A DNA stretch of 64,000 nucleotides, taken from assembly GCA_019359015.1 (NCBI GenBank), contig JAHHID010000009.1:1-64000 (forward strand), written 5' to 3'. The notes under the pieces were generated by a model. It did not search any database. It was not told where the DNA came from and saw only the letters and a program-made list of their open reading frames with translations. Position 1 is the stretch's first letter. Every line of letters starts with the position of its first letter. Below, in pieces: positions 45,726 to 56,271 of this stretch. The position numbers were made by a program, and so were the translations under genes. The DNA comes from Spirirestis rafaelensis WJT71-NPBG6 (GTDB taxonomy: Bacteria > Cyanobacteriota > Cyanobacteriia > Cyanobacteriales > Nostocaceae).

Positions 45726-46502
45726 GTGCCAAAATTAGCCAAAATTATCATCTACCCGATTAAGTCACTCGATGGCGTTGCTGTCAATCAAGCAACAATT
45801 CTTCCTGGTGGGGCACTACAGCATGACCGTGAGTTAGCGTTAGTTGACGAAAATGGTAAATTTGTCAATGCCAAGCGTACTGCGAAAATACATTTAGTGC
45901 GATCGCGATTTGACTTGCAAAATAGAACCGTCTCACTGCAAGTTATGGGAACCAAAAAACAACTTTTTCAATTGGACGAGGAACGCAAGGCGATAGAAGA
46001 TTGGTTTAGTGACTTTTTTGGCTTTCAAGTCAAATTGCAAGAAAATTTGTTTACGGGCTTTCCAGATGACTTAAACTCACCTGGACCAACAGTAGTAAGT
46101 ACCGCAACTTTAACAGAAGTCGCTTCCTGGTTTCCCGATCTTAGTCTGGAGCAAATACGCGATCGCTTTCGTGCAAATCTGGAAATTGACGACGTACCCC
46201 CATTTTGGGAAGATCAGCTATATGCCGAAAAAGGTGATATTTCAGCCTTTCAGGTTGGAGATGTGCTGTTTGAGGGCACTTATCCCTGTCAGCGTTGTCC
46301 TGTCCCGACACGAGATGCATTTACTGGGGAAGCTTACCTGAACTTTGAGAAAATTTTTGTAGAAAAACGTAAAGAAACCTTACCTGACTGGGCGAATTTA
46401 TCTCAGTTTAATCACTTTTTTCGATTGACTGCGAATACTCAAATCCCTGCATCAGAAACCGGAAAAATTTTAAAAGTCGGTGACGTAGTTCATCGACTTT
46501 GA
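45726..46502 (+). CDS. MOSC domain protein
   Basis: 258 residues from a GTG start. The N-terminal MOSC_N beta-barrel part reads IIIYPIKSLDGVAVNQATI, and the C-terminal MOSC part carries the conserved Cys in GTYPCQRCPVPTRD. MOSC proteins bind molybdenum cofactor through such a Cys and reduce N-hydroxylated substrates or carry sulfur. No molybdenum genes are adjacent. It is divergent from rpiA with a ~100-bp gap. Confidence 0.92.
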   Translation: MPKLAKIIIYPIKSLDGVAVNQATILPGGALQHDRELALVDENGKFVNAKRTAKIHLVRSRFDLQNRTVSLQVMGTKKQLFQLDEERKAIEDWFSDFFGFQVKLQENLFTGFPDDLNSPGPTVVSTATLTEVASWFPDLSLEQIRDRFRANLEIDDVPPFWEDQLYAEKGDISAFQVGDVLFEGTYPCQRCPVPTRDAFTGEAYLNFEKIFVEKRKETLPDWANLSQFNHFFRLTANTQIPASETGKILKVGDVVHRL

Positions 46503-47037
46503 GCCAATATCAACTTAAGTCTCAAATCATTGACCAGCAATCTTTTTGGATATATCAAAAAGATTAATTTTAGTGCAAATAATTTATTTTTACATCGTCG
46601 CCTACCTGGAAGAACACATTTACACAGAGTACACGGGGTTTGGGAGAGTTCCAGAGCTATTTTGCGTAAGTCCTAATATTATCTGAAATAGCCGCTCATG
46701 CTTACGATATAAGTCTTTTTTATTTTGTCTTCGGGTGACGCTGGTTGCGATCGCTAATGCTGCGCTAACACTACTTACTTACTGAATAAGGAAACCCGTC
46801 CACTATAAGTGGGTTCGCTCCTAGCCCGCACTAATGCTCCGCAACGTAGGAGTGCGATTGAAAGGGGAACCAGGAGAATTGTGCTGGACTCACCGCAGTG
46901 CTTCACATGAATGACTTTTGACTTTTGAGGAATCGGACTAGTCCCTATTTTCTGGTGAAATCTATCCACCTTCTACTCACGAGTGCGATAATTCCGAAGA
47001 GGGACGCGCTCTACACTGGTAAGTTAAGGGGGGAGAA
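46503..47037. other. 535-bp gene-free stretch
   Basis: Holds short repeat-like fragments (GCGATCGCTAATGCTGCGCTAAC at ~46750 and GAGTGCGAT words), but no supported gene. An ATG frame on the minus strand (46775-46969) has no family match. Confidence 0.45.
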
Positions 47038-48612
47038 ATGACAATTAAGCGGTTAATTCTAATTGTGCTGACGCTGGTGGCGATCATCATAGCTGGTTCC
47101 TCTTTATTTAAGAGTTGGAAAGAGCCTCAGTTCCAAAGCCGTCTGGAACTGTACCAAACAAATATTGCCCTGCAAGCTGCCCAATGGGAACCGCAAAACG
47201 ATAATAGCGGCAATTTGAAGCCAGCGCGTAAAGCAATACTCGGCGAGAAACCTCTAGAAGCAGCGCTAAAGCAGTATCAAGATGTGCGCGAAGCTGCTGA
47301 GACTAATTTGGAAAAAACCAAAAACCAATTAGCAGAACTGCAATCTCAACCGATTACTACTCCTACCACCCCTAAACCTCAACCCGAAATCCCCCCCGTT
47401 ACAAACGCTTCCCGCGAAGTACAGCAAAAACAGTTGCAGCAGTCGCGAAATCAGCTGCAAAAATTCATTGCTGAATTAGACTTGCGACTAGGAATTTTAC
47501 AAACACAGCAAGGACAGTCGCAGACAGCCATCAAAACTTGGACACAATTGTCCGAATCAAACATCGATTCTAAATTGAAGGAAACTGCTGCTGTGTTGAC
47601 TGGGCTGTGGAGCGATCCCCCGCGTTTGTTGCCAAATGCTCAACAACTCATTCAAGAAAATTTAGAAGGTTGGTTTAGTTCTACTGCTCTCACCGAGCTA
47701 TATCAACTCCAGCAACGTCAAGAAGCACTTTCAAGTCTCGAAGTTGCAAAACAAGCAGCGGCTTCTCAAGCTTTGGTGAAATTAGCCATCATCGGCATCA
47801 TCCCCACTTTAACAGCTTTGATCGGTATGGGACTGCTGATTTTTTTAATTGGTGAGCGTTTGATAAAGGGAAAAGCCGCTTTATTAGCTCAAAATGGCGA
47901 TCGCTCTTGGACAACCCCTTGGGATGCTGAAACGATTGTGCAAGTCTTCGTTGTCGGCTTTTTCTTATTGGGACAATTAGTAGTGCCTATTTTGTTTTCG
48001 CTGCTCCCGATTCCGCGTCCTGTGGGTAATGTGCGAATTCAGGCTGTTTATGTTTTAGTTAGTTACTTGCTGTTAGCATTGGGTGCGTTATCAGTGCTGT
48101 ATTTCTCGCTCAAGCGCTTTTTACCGTTAGAGTCGGACTGGTTTCGCTTTCGAGTGCTAGACAAGTGGTTTTTATGGGGATTCGGTGGTTATTGTGCGGC
48201 TTTGCCCATAGTGGTGGTAGTCTCTTTAATTAATCAACAGCTATGGCAAGGACAAGGTGGCAGTAATCCCTTGTTGCAACTAGCGCTAGAAAGCCAAGAT
48301 ACTACCGCACTAAGCATATTTTTCTTTACGGCAGCGATCGCAGCACCTTTATTTGAAGAAGTTTTGTTTCGCGGCTTTTTGTTGCCCTCGCTCACTCGTT
48401 ACTTTTCTGTCTGGGGAGCAATTATTGTTAGTGCTTTGTTGTTTGCGATCGCTCACCTCAGCTTATCGGAAATTCTCCCCCTATCTGCTTTGGGAGTCGT
48501 TTTAGGAGTCGTTTACACGCGATCGCGCAACCTGCTCGCTCCAATGCTCGTCCACAGTCTCTGGAATAGTGGTACATTACTCAGCTTATTTTTATTAGGG
48601 AGTAATAAATAG
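47038..48612 (+). CDS. CPBP-family intramembrane protease
   Basis: 524 residues. One N-terminal helix (~5-25), then a long soluble, coiled, Gln-rich region (~30-240), then about eight hydrophobic helices. The CPBP (Abi) motifs are EEVLFRGF (~440), FAIAHLS and HSLWN, giving the Glu-Glu and His active-site residues of this glutamic-type protease family. The soluble extension is longer than in typical 250-residue members and may recruit a partner. Roles in the family include maturation of prenylated or peptide substrates; none is assignable here. Confidence 0.92.
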   Translation: MTIKRLILIVLTLVAIIIAGSSLFKSWKEPQFQSRLELYQTNIALQAAQWEPQNDNSGNLKPARKAILGEKPLEAALKQYQDVREAAETNLEKTKNQLAELQSQPITTPTTPKPQPEIPPVTNASREVQQKQLQQSRNQLQKFIAELDLRLGILQTQQGQSQTAIKTWTQLSESNIDSKLKETAAVLTGLWSDPPRLLPNAQQLIQENLEGWFSSTALTELYQLQQRQEALSSLEVAKQAAASQALVKLAIIGIIPTLTALIGMGLLIFLIGERLIKGKAALLAQNGDRSWTTPWDAETIVQVFVVGFFLLGQLVVPILFSLLPIPRPVGNVRIQAVYVLVSYLLLALGALSVLYFSLKRFLPLESDWFRFRVLDKWFLWGFGGYCAALPIVVVVSLINQQLWQGQGGSNPLLQLALESQDTTALSIFFFTAAIAAPLFEEVLFRGFLLPSLTRYFSVWGAIIVSALLFAIAHLSLSEILPLSALGVVLGVVYTRSRNLLAPMLVHSLWNSGTLLSLFLLGSNK

Positions 48613-49849
48613 TACTTTTTTTCTACGGTTGCCAAAATCTATTTTTATTGTTTACATCTCTAGGTGTAACTAGTATTTACTGGTTAAAATTGGTAATTAA
48701 ATATGAATAAAAGCTAGCTTGACAGCAATCGGCTGTGGGCAAAAATAACAGAACCAAGTCTGTTAAATAGCTAACAAAATAGCTATGTAGCACTAAATCT
48801 CAATGTGGCAATTAAAGCCAATGTTGAGATAGAAATTACATTCTCAAGCCTTTTTGGGCTGAAATTATTTAGTTGCAAATCCCCGTTTGACTCAAGAGCG
48901 TAAAAATCCGCTGCAAAGCAGATTCATTCCTACGCTCTAGTTTGGCATACAGGTAAGGGAAAGATTATTCTCCCCATCAAAGGACACTGTTATAAATGCT
49001 CTTGCAAAACGTTCATAATAGCGTTCTACTTCTTGCAACAATCTCAAAAAAAAATCCGGACAGAAACACCTTTACCTGTAGAAAGTCATATAGCAGAGTA
49101 GTTGTTGACGATTATTGCGATTAATTCTTTCTACATTGAATTATCTCGCGTCACATAAGCATAAAGCTGCTGTGCTGGGATTTTATCTCGCCTCAAAGTT
49201 ACCAATACTCATTCAGAACAGGGATGGTTTTAGACCAAGCTGAAAACCTCTCTGATACTTCTAGCGTTGCTTATCAAGGAGGGGGAAAGGGAAGCCAGTC
49301 GCTTGGAAAGGCTCTGCCGACTTGGGCGAACTAGCGTGAAAGGGGAAGAATTAAAACACGCATAGAATTCTTTTTTCCAATTCTTTCCCCAATCGGGTTT
49401 AAGATCCCCACTTCAAAGGTTGTGGTCTATTAAGTTGGGTGGGGTCGCAATCCCAATACATTTTCTTCCACGGCAGATGCTACAACGTGGTAAACCCAAC
49501 GCCAGATGCCTCACTCCTCCACCCCCCCACGAAACTAGCGCTCCCTTCTCCTGTCGGAGACCAAGGCGAACGGGTGACGCTCCTGCGTCGCTAACGCTTC
49601 GCTAACAACACTTTGGCGGGACGGTACAGGCAACCGCCAAGTGTTTCACCCTTCGGGTTCGCCAGTCGCCTGCGGGAGGGTTTCCCTCCCGCAGCGCTGG
49701 TCTCACCGCAACGCACTGCCTCCCCTTTACCTCTTCCCCTTTTCCCTTTACCCCTCTTCATGAAGCAATAGTGCCACAAGGAATTGAAGCTATTTTTAAT
49801 TACACAAAAATCCGGAAACTTTATACATCCATAAAGGAGCAACATTAAT
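48613..49849. other. 1.2-kb gene-poor, repeat-rich stretch
   Basis: No supported gene. The first half is AT-rich with short hairpins (TTGAGA...TCTCAA near 48826, GCGTAAAAATCC...ACGCTC near 48898-48939). From ~49260 to 49760 it is a patchwork of GC-rich interspersed repeats: CCCTTCGGGTTCGCCAGTCG, GCGGGAGGGTTTCCCTCCCGC (a palindrome) and CCGCAACGCACTGCCTCCCC. Part of this matches the insertion in mfd. Confidence 0.7.
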
Positions 49850-50125
49850 ATGGCAAATGTCAACCCAAGTCACGCTAATAAACAAATTCTAGCTAGTTAT
49901 TGTGGCATTCTTTTCGGTGGTTTTGGCGTTCATAAGTTTATTCTGGGGTACACTCCAGAAGGCTTAATTATGCTGGTTATTTCCGCAGTTGGCGGTTATT
50001 TCACCTACGGCTTAAGCTTGTTAATTATGCAACTTGTAGGTTTAATTGAAGCCATGATTTATTTGAACAAGAACCATGAAGAATTTATTAATACTTATTA
50101 TGTCAAGAAGCAGGGATGGTTCTAA
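49850..50125 (+). CDS. TM2 domain membrane protein
   Basis: 91 residues with two hydrophobic helices separated by a short loop: LASYCGILFGGFGVHKFILG, then LIMLVISAVGG and LLIMQLVGLIEAM. These are the TM2 fold signatures (FGxHxFxLG). A good AAGGAG precedes the ATG. The function of TM2 proteins in bacteria is unknown. The next small membrane gene follows in the same direction. Confidence 0.9.
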   Translation: MANVNPSHANKQILASYCGILFGGFGVHKFILGYTPEGLIMLVISAVGGYFTYGLSLLIMQLVGLIEAMIYLNKNHEEFINTYYVKKQGWF

Positions 50126-50201
50126 TAAAATCACAAGAAAAACTAATTTTTATTTTCTAATAATTAGAAAATAATCCTCACAAATTACTATTACTGCTCA
50201 T

Positions 50202-50405
50202 ATGCTGACACTTAAAAATAAAAAACTAAAGTTGATAATTTTCCTGCTGTTTGGCTTTGGGTATTTTAACGGTATATCTGGTTTGCAAATCAGCGATTTT
50301 TGGAAAAGCCAGATTGCGTTTATACCACTACAGATAGCCGCGCTCATCTATGTAACTTATTTACGCTCGAATCAACACGTTAACTCACCTTCTACGGAGA
50401 GATGA
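50202..50405 (+). CDS. Small two-helix membrane protein, unrecognised
   Basis: 67 residues with two hydrophobic segments (~10-28: LKLIIFLLFGFGYFNGISG; ~38-53: IAFIPLQIAALIYVTYL) and a polar tail. No family recognised and no strong ribosome site. 76 bp after the TM2 gene, possibly co-transcribed. Confidence 0.55.
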   Translation: MLTLKNKKLKLIIFLLFGFGYFNGISGLQISDFWKSQIAFIPLQIAALIYVTYLRSNQHVNSPSTER

Positions 50406-50551
50406 GGAGTGGGGGAGGGGGGGAGTCGGGATGATAACTTAAAAAAGTTATTAGGATTTACTGCCTGTCGTAGTTGCGGATTTAGCCTACCCTCGAAATA
50501 GAGACGCTTTTATTTTGGCGTTGAAGTTTCGTAGCAAATCCCACACTTTCC

Positions 50552-53047
50552 ATGCAACTTGTCCCAAAAACTCAACTCCCAGCAGAACCAGCCCTGACAA
50601 CAGAGAAAATCACCTTAGATGTCAGGGGGATGAAGTGTGCTGGGTGTGTGAAAGCCGTAGAACGGCAGTTAATCGAACATCCTGGAGTCAAAAGCGCCTG
50701 TGTAAATCTGGCGACAGAAGTAGCAGTTGTAGAGTCTGAAGCTGGTGCGGTAGATCCAGATGCAGTGGCGAAGCGATTGACCGATGCTGGATTTCCAACT
50801 CAACCCCGGCAAACTGGCAATAAAATATTAGGCGATAAGCAAGATGACGAAGATCCGGCAAAACGACAGCGCCGAGAAATGCGTTCTTCACTTAGGCAGT
50901 TAGCGATCGCTATAATATTGCTGCTGCTGTCAGGAATTGGGCATTTTGGTCATATGACTGGCTCAATGCAGCCACTTGATAATATCTGGCTTCACTGTGG
51001 ACTAGCAACAGTGGCGTTATTAATTCCCGGACGCCCGATTTTAGTAGATGGCTGGCGCGGTTGGCGGCGAAATGCGCCTAACATGAACACTTTAGTGGGA
51101 TTGGGAACCCTTACGGCTTACACTGCTAGTTTAGTAGCGCTGCTGTTCCCCCAAATGGGTTGGGATTGCTTCTTTGATGAGCCAGTGATGATGATTGGCT
51201 TTATTCTGTTGGGGCGGACATTAGAAAGATATGCTAGAGGTCGTGCTGCTGCTGCATTTAGGCAATTGCTAGCACTTCAGCCCCAAGTAGCGCGATTAAT
51301 TGCCAACCCAGAAAAAGCCGGTGCCGGCTCGCCTGCTGTCGAAATTCCAGCAGAGCAAGTACGTGTGGGAGAATGGTTGCAAGTACTGCCAGGAGATAAA
51401 ATCCCCGTTGATGCCAAAGTGATGGTAGGGCAAACAACGGTGGATGAGTCGATGTTGACTGGGGAAGCTGTGCCGATAATTAAGCAACCCGGAGATGTGG
51501 TGACAGCCGGAACACTAAATCAGTCAGGAGCGATCGCTATTCAAGCCACACGTACTGGAAGTGATACAACTTTAGCTCAAATTGTCGCTCTGGTAGAAGA
51601 CGCACAAACTCGTAAAGCACCAGTACAAAAATTAGCAGATACAGTCGCTGGTTACTTTACATATGGTGTCTTGACAGCGGCTGTGTTGACATTTGTCTTT
51701 TGGTACTTTTTCGGTACCCACATTTGGCAAAATGTCAGCATGGAGAGCGCAATGGATATGTCTCACCACGGGCAAAGTTATCCTGCCCCAGCTATGTCCG
51801 GGCTATTGTTGAGTTTAAAGTTAGCGATCGCTGTGATGGTAGTTGCTTGTCCTTGTGCTTTAGGACTTGCCACACCTACAGCTATTCTCGTAGGCACCGG
51901 CATCGGTGCGGAACGAGGTTTGTTAATTAAAGGTGGCGACGTTTTAGAACGAGTACATCAGCTAGATACGATAGTTTTTGACAAAACAGGCACTCTGACT
52001 ACTGGTAATCCCACTGTTACTGACTGCCTTGTAATTAAAGTCGAGGAAGAGAAAAAAGTAATTTCTCCCCCCACTCCCTACTCCCTAATACAACTAGCAG
52101 CGGCAGTAGAAAGCGGTACTTGCCATCCACTCGCAAAAGCTATTCAGCAAGAAGCGCAGCAGCAACAGTTATTAATCCCAGATGCCAAAGACTTTCATAC
52201 TGAACCTGGACTTGGCGTATCTGCTGTAGTAGAAGGCATAAACGTAATTTTAGGTAATTGCGACTGGTTAAGTTGGCACGGAGTTTCTATGAATGAAACT
52301 GCACGCCAGATGGCGGAGGAATTGGCAGCAAATGGTAAAACTGTCGTTTACGTTGCAGTAGAAGGGATTTTAACAGGGTTAATCGCGGTTCAAGATACCC
52401 TCAGACCAGACGCTAAAGCAGCGGTTGACAAGTTACGCTTGATGGGTTTGCGGGTGATGCTGCTGAGTGGCGATAGATTAGAGGCAGCTAGTGCTATAGC
52501 CAACCAATTAGGGCTAGATAGCGAGAATGTAATGGCAGGTGTCCCTCCTAGCAAAAAAGCAGCTGCAATTGAGTCTTTGCAGAAAGGTGCAAAGGTCACG
52601 AACGTTGAGCAAACTGGTGTGACAAGCAACTGGGGACTGGGAAAACTTCTTCCCAATCACCAATCCTCAATCCGCAATCCCCAATCCTTAGTGGCGATGG
52701 TCGGGGATGGTATAAATGATGCTCCAGCGTTATCGCAAGCCGATGTGGGAATTGCTTTACATTCTGGGACGGATGTGGCAATGGAAACTGCTGAAATTGT
52801 GCTGATGCGCGATCGCTTAACCGACGTTGTAGAATCTATTCAGCTTAGTCGTGCAACTTTCAACAAAATCCGTCAAAACTTATTTTGGGCTTTTGCATAC
52901 AATACATTGGGCATTCCCTTAGCTGCTGGTGTGTTGTTCCCCAGTTTCGGTTTTGTCCTGAGTCCATCTGGTGCTGCTGCTTTAATGGCGTTTAGTTCTG
53001 TTAGCGTCGTTAGCAATTCACTATTATTACGTCGATTTGCACGCTAG
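50552..53047 (+). CDS. Copper-type heavy-metal P-type ATPase
   Basis: 831 residues. One HMA metal-binding domain with GMKCAGCV (~26-33), eight membrane helices, the CPx motif VACPCALGLATPTA (~432), phosphorylation site DKTGTLT (~477), SGTCHPLAKAI and the hinge VAMVGDGINDAPA. CPC marks a Cu+ (or Ag+) pump of the CtaA/PacS/CopA type. An Asp/Met/His-rich loop (MDMSHHG) before the CPC helix may bind metal. About 30 extra residues of repeat-like DNA lie just before the hinge (~52600-52690), and a short Pro/Ser insertion is near 52060. It may supply copper to oxidase or plastocyanin, or export it. Confidence 0.94.
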   Translation: MQLVPKTQLPAEPALTTEKITLDVRGMKCAGCVKAVERQLIEHPGVKSACVNLATEVAVVESEAGAVDPDAVAKRLTDAGFPTQPRQTGNKILGDKQDDEDPAKRQRREMRSSLRQLAIAIILLLLSGIGHFGHMTGSMQPLDNIWLHCGLATVALLIPGRPILVDGWRGWRRNAPNMNTLVGLGTLTAYTASLVALLFPQMGWDCFFDEPVMMIGFILLGRTLERYARGRAAAAFRQLLALQPQVARLIANPEKAGAGSPAVEIPAEQVRVGEWLQVLPGDKIPVDAKVMVGQTTVDESMLTGEAVPIIKQPGDVVTAGTLNQSGAIAIQATRTGSDTTLAQIVALVEDAQTRKAPVQKLADTVAGYFTYGVLTAAVLTFVFWYFFGTHIWQNVSMESAMDMSHHGQSYPAPAMSGLLLSLKLAIAVMVVACPCALGLATPTAILVGTGIGAERGLLIKGGDVLERVHQLDTIVFDKTGTLTTGNPTVTDCLVIKVEEEKKVISPPTPYSLIQLAAAVESGTCHPLAKAIQQEAQQQQLLIPDAKDFHTEPGLGVSAVVEGINVILGNCDWLSWHGVSMNETARQMAEELAANGKTVVYVAVEGILTGLIAVQDTLRPDAKAAVDKLRLMGLRVMLLSGDRLEAASAIANQLGLDSENVMAGVPPSKKAAAIESLQKGAKVTNVEQTGVTSNWGLGKLLPNHQSSIRNPQSLVAMVGDGINDAPALSQADVGIALHSGTDVAMETAEIVLMRDRLTDVVESIQLSRATFNKIRQNLFWAFAYNTLGIPLAAGVLFPSFGFVLSPSGAAALMAFSSVSVVSNSLLLRRFAR

Positions 53048-53281
53048 TGCGTAAAATCCCCCTCTAGAGGTAAAATTTTTCAGCGCAGGTCTTGGTTTTG
53101 CCCATATCAGGTTAAACTAAGTCGTTAGTCAGCTTCGGATCGCATCTCAGAAAGCCTGTTGATACTCTTAAAAGAGCAACAGCAGCCAAAACAGTAGAAC
53201 CAAGTTCTTCTTTCATATTGCAAGTCAATATGCAATTGAACTGCATATTAAATTAGTAGTACAGACTTTGAGTGCGCGAGA

Positions 53282-53806
53282 ATGGCAAGAAACTACACTA
53301 AACAAATTTTAATTAATTACACAACCACTTCTAGCAACGATTTGTCAATGGCAGCAGAAACTAAGCTAGCAGAAACTAATGAAAGCCATCTACTGATTAT
53401 TGAAGATGATCAAGGGCGCAAAGAATTTACGCTTGATCGCCCTTTGTATTCTATCGGTAGACGCGAGTGCGATATTACTTTAGTATCGCAGTTTGTCTCA
53501 CGCCGTCATGCCACATTAGTTAGACTGCCACGAGACGATAAAAGTCATAATTATTATTATCGCATTGTCGATGGTGATGCCAAAGGCAAGCCTAGCGCCA
53601 ACGGTTTAATGATCAACGGTCGCAAGATACCAACACATGATCTCAAAAATGAAGACGAGATTGTTTTTGGTCCTGAGGTACGTGCTATTTATTATTTGTT
53701 AAGAGATACTGCACGACCCGTAATACAAACAGATGCCACAGAGTATGATATCACACTCATAAACCCCGGCATGGCTGAAGATATAGACGAGGATATTGAA
53801 GATTGA
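53282..53806 (+). CDS. FHA domain protein
   Basis: 174 residues; a start at 53348 (MAAETKLAETNE) is also possible. Residues ~50-145 are a forkhead-associated domain: LYSIGRRECDITL, FVSRRHATLVRL and the loop SANGLMINGRKIP, with the phosphothreonine-binding Arg, Ser and His/Asn visible. The C-terminus is acidic (MAEDIDEDIED). It should bind Thr-phosphorylated partners of Ser/Thr kinases. No kinase is adjacent. Confidence 0.92.
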   Translation: MARNYTKQILINYTTTSSNDLSMAAETKLAETNESHLLIIEDDQGRKEFTLDRPLYSIGRRECDITLVSQFVSRRHATLVRLPRDDKSHNYYYRIVDGDAKGKPSANGLMINGRKIPTHDLKNEDEIVFGPEVRAIYYLLRDTARPVIQTDATEYDITLINPGMAEDIDEDIED

Positions 53807-53939
53807 AAACCTGCCAAGACTGGTGTGTTTTTATTATGATCTTCCTTTCCTTTCCTTTTTTGCCAAAGGCGTATTGCTTAAGCTAGCTTGATATTCTCGC
53901 GCTAGCTACAGCAAACGCCTTGCTCGTATGTGCCACTGG

Positions 53940-54287
53940 CTACCCCGCAATGCTTTCAATCAAATGCCAATGGCGATTATGTTCGATCGCCTGCTTGACG
54001 TATTCAAACACTTGTCGGCAGTGATTATCAAGTTGAAGAGGCAGTTCCTCATTTTTAATCACAATACTCATCCGGGTTTCGGTTTCAGTAGCTGTTGACT
54101 TATCAATCAAAACTTCCACCCTCACTAACTTCGAGAAGGAAACACTACCAGGAATTTCACGAGCCATAATGTAATCGGCTGTATAGTACTGAACATCAAA
54201 CTCACAGTCATGTAGAAGTTCTACAAGCAATGGCTGGAGATGGTCAATAGTCACAGAAACAATAAATGAACACGTATAGCGAGCCAT
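53940..54287 (-). CDS. Conserved-type hypothetical protein, unrecognised
   Basis: 115 residues of mixed alpha/beta pattern with no membrane segment. It starts MARYTCSFIVSVTIDHLQPL and ends with an amphipathic helix (QVFEYVKQAIEHNRHWHLIE). The regular strand pattern and normal codon use support a real gene, perhaps a small alpha-beta sandwich. I do not recognise a family. Confidence 0.65.
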   Translation of the reverse strand: MARYTCSFIVSVTIDHLQPLLVELLHDCEFDVQYYTADYIMAREIPGSVSFSKLVRVEVLIDKSTATETETRMSIVIKNEELPLQLDNHCRQVFEYVKQAIEHNRHWHLIESIAG

Positions 54288-54736
54288 AATAGCCCCAAGC
54301 CTTGCAACACTCCGTCCATCCTATAATATCGAAGCATGTAAAAGCCAAGTAAGTAGGTTGGTACAATTAAATATCACTTTGGGCAGCGTTTACATGTGGC
54401 GTTTTCCCTCTCAATCACAAATCCGTGCGATCGCCTGTGCCGGCTCTCCACCAAGCTGAAGGTAGGTCACAAACGTTGTTCGCCTTGGTCTCCGTAAAAA
54501 GAGGGATCTGGCATCATGGGACATAGGAAGAAAACATGCTTTTTACATTTGTTTACATCGATATTTTTATTTATGCATAGTTATTTAGTTATAGATTCAT
54601 GAGAAAGCCAAAGTTGTTAGTGAAAAAATAAAGCAAAACAACAGACAATCAAATTTCTGTTACCTAAAGTGGAAGGTAAAACAAGCTAAAAATTTGATAA
54701 AAAACTTTAATATACTAAGCTGGGCAGAAAAGCAAA
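54288..54736. other. 450-bp intergenic stretch
   Basis: No gene seen. GTCTCCGTAAAAAGAGGGATC (~54489) resembles degraded interspersed repeats. AT-rich DNA before 54737 could hold the epimerase promoter. Confidence 0.45.
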
Positions 54737-55657
54737 ATGAAAGTAGCAATTACCGGAGCAACAGGATTTGTCGGCAGTCGTTTGGTAGAGCGACTTCACA
54801 AGGAAGGTCAAACAGTGGTAGTGTTAACTCGTAACACCGCCTTTGCCCAAAAAGTTTTTCCTTCTCAGGCTTTCCCGAATGTAAAAATTATTGCCTATAC
54901 ACCAACTGTCTCTGGTTCTTGGCAGGATACCTTATCAGGTTGTGATGCTGTAGTTAATCTTGCTGGAGAACCCATCGGTGAGGGACGTTGGACACCAGAA
55001 CGGAAGCAGGAAATCCTCAACAGTCGCCAACTCAGTACGCAAAAAATTGTCGAAGCGATCGCCAAAGCTAACCCTAAGCCAACTGTGTTAGTAAATGCTT
55101 CGGCTATTGGGTACTATGGCACTAGTGAAACCGCTACGTTTGACGAAAATAGCCCTTCTGGTAACGATTTTCTCGCTCACGTCTGCCAAGCTTGGGAAAC
55201 TGAAGCGCAAAAAGTACAAGCATCTGGTGTGCGATTGGTAATTCTACGTTTCGGTATTGTTTTGGGAACCGGGGGTGCTTTAGGCAAAATGATTACCCCC
55301 TTCAAACTGTTCGCTGGTGGTCCCATTGGCAGCGGTCAGCAGTGGTTCTCGTGGATTCACTTAGATGATATAGTTAATTTAATAGTGGAAGCCTTAAGCA
55401 AACCAGAAATGCAAGGCGTATATAATGCCACTGCGCCTAACCCCGTCCGCATGGGAGAATTATCGCAGACTATGGGGCAAATAATGAATCGTCCTTCTTG
55501 GTTGCCGGTTCCTAGTTTTGCAATTGAAGCTCTTTTGGGTGATGGAGCAATTGTAGTTCTCGAAGGTCAACAAGTCCAGCCTAAACGCACCTTAGAAACT
55601 GGGTTTAAGTACCAATATCCTAATTTGAACCCTGCACTGGCACAAATTCTTAAATAA
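54737..55657 (+). CDS. TIGR01777-family NAD-dependent epimerase-like protein
   Basis: 306 residues, a short-chain-dehydrogenase extended type. The N-terminus AITGATGFVGSRLVERL gives the NAD-binding motif, GYYGTSE gives the Tyr-containing active-site strand, and FSWIHLDDIV and YNATAPNPVRM are typical of the TIGR01777 (SulA/YfcH) family. The C-terminal DUF1731 part ends GDGAIVVLEGQQVQPKR. Family members include proteins linked to cell division inhibition in cyanobacteria. Full length. Confidence 0.94.
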   Translation: MKVAITGATGFVGSRLVERLHKEGQTVVVLTRNTAFAQKVFPSQAFPNVKIIAYTPTVSGSWQDTLSGCDAVVNLAGEPIGEGRWTPERKQEILNSRQLSTQKIVEAIAKANPKPTVLVNASAIGYYGTSETATFDENSPSGNDFLAHVCQAWETEAQKVQASGVRLVILRFGIVLGTGGALGKMITPFKLFAGGPIGSGQQWFSWIHLDDIVNLIVEALSKPEMQGVYNATAPNPVRMGELSQTMGQIMNRPSWLPVPSFAIEALLGDGAIVVLEGQQVQPKRTLETGFKYQYPNLNPALAQILK

Positions 55658-55662
55658 AGGCA

Positions 55663-55705
<43 letters not shown>

Positions 55706-55924
55706 GGAAAAGGCTTTATATTTAGCTTTCTTTCCTTAGATACTGTACTTCATAAACCTGCAATCTGCTGTATTAGTTGGTAGTGAGCGGTTTACCGCTC
55801 ATTATTAGTAGCTTATGTTAGCCGAAGTACGGCATCAAAAATACAAGTTTTTTTGTGCGTTAGGACGACTGTCCGTAACGCACCCTAAATTTTATATTTT
55901 TTATGGTTCTTCGTGAACAGCTAA

Positions 55925-56185
55925 CTATTGACTTGAAAGGAATTTCCGCGAAACCCAACTGATAATACCGCTAAGAATAGCACCACCCATGAGGATGCCG
56001 ATCGCAGGGTTAAATACAGGTTGCCAAAGTTGATGCCATAAATCTAAACCTAGATTTATTCCAGCAGCATCACCAATCGCAGCGATCACCAACCAGGCAA
56101 ATCCTAACAAAACCAAGAATACATCAGCCACCAAAACCAAGTTTAACCAGCTTAACAATTTATCTTTCATATGCAAAATGGGCAT
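55925..56185 (-). CDS. Small two-helix membrane protein
   Basis: 86 residues with two hydrophobic helices (~12-34: LNLVLVADVFLVLLGFAWLV; ~58-76: IGILMGGAILSGIISW) and a basic C-terminus. I do not recognise the family. The TPR gene ends upstream on the same strand, but the gap holds 7-bp repeat fragments. Confidence 0.6.
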   Translation of the reverse strand: MPILHMKDKLLSWLNLVLVADVFLVLLGFAWLVIAAIGDAAGINLGLDLWHQLWQPVFNPAIGILMGGAILSGIISWVSRKFLSSQ

Positions 56186-56271
56186 AGCTTGTAGGGAATG
56201 GGCAGTGGGGAGTGGTTAGTGAGAATTTTTGATAACTAACCACGCTCCCACTAACAATTACCAATCATTAA

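Noticed and set aside
49591-49863. 90-codon minus-strand frame before the TM2 gene
   Set aside because: Most of it is GC-rich repeat sequence, and it overlaps the ribosome site of the TM2 gene.
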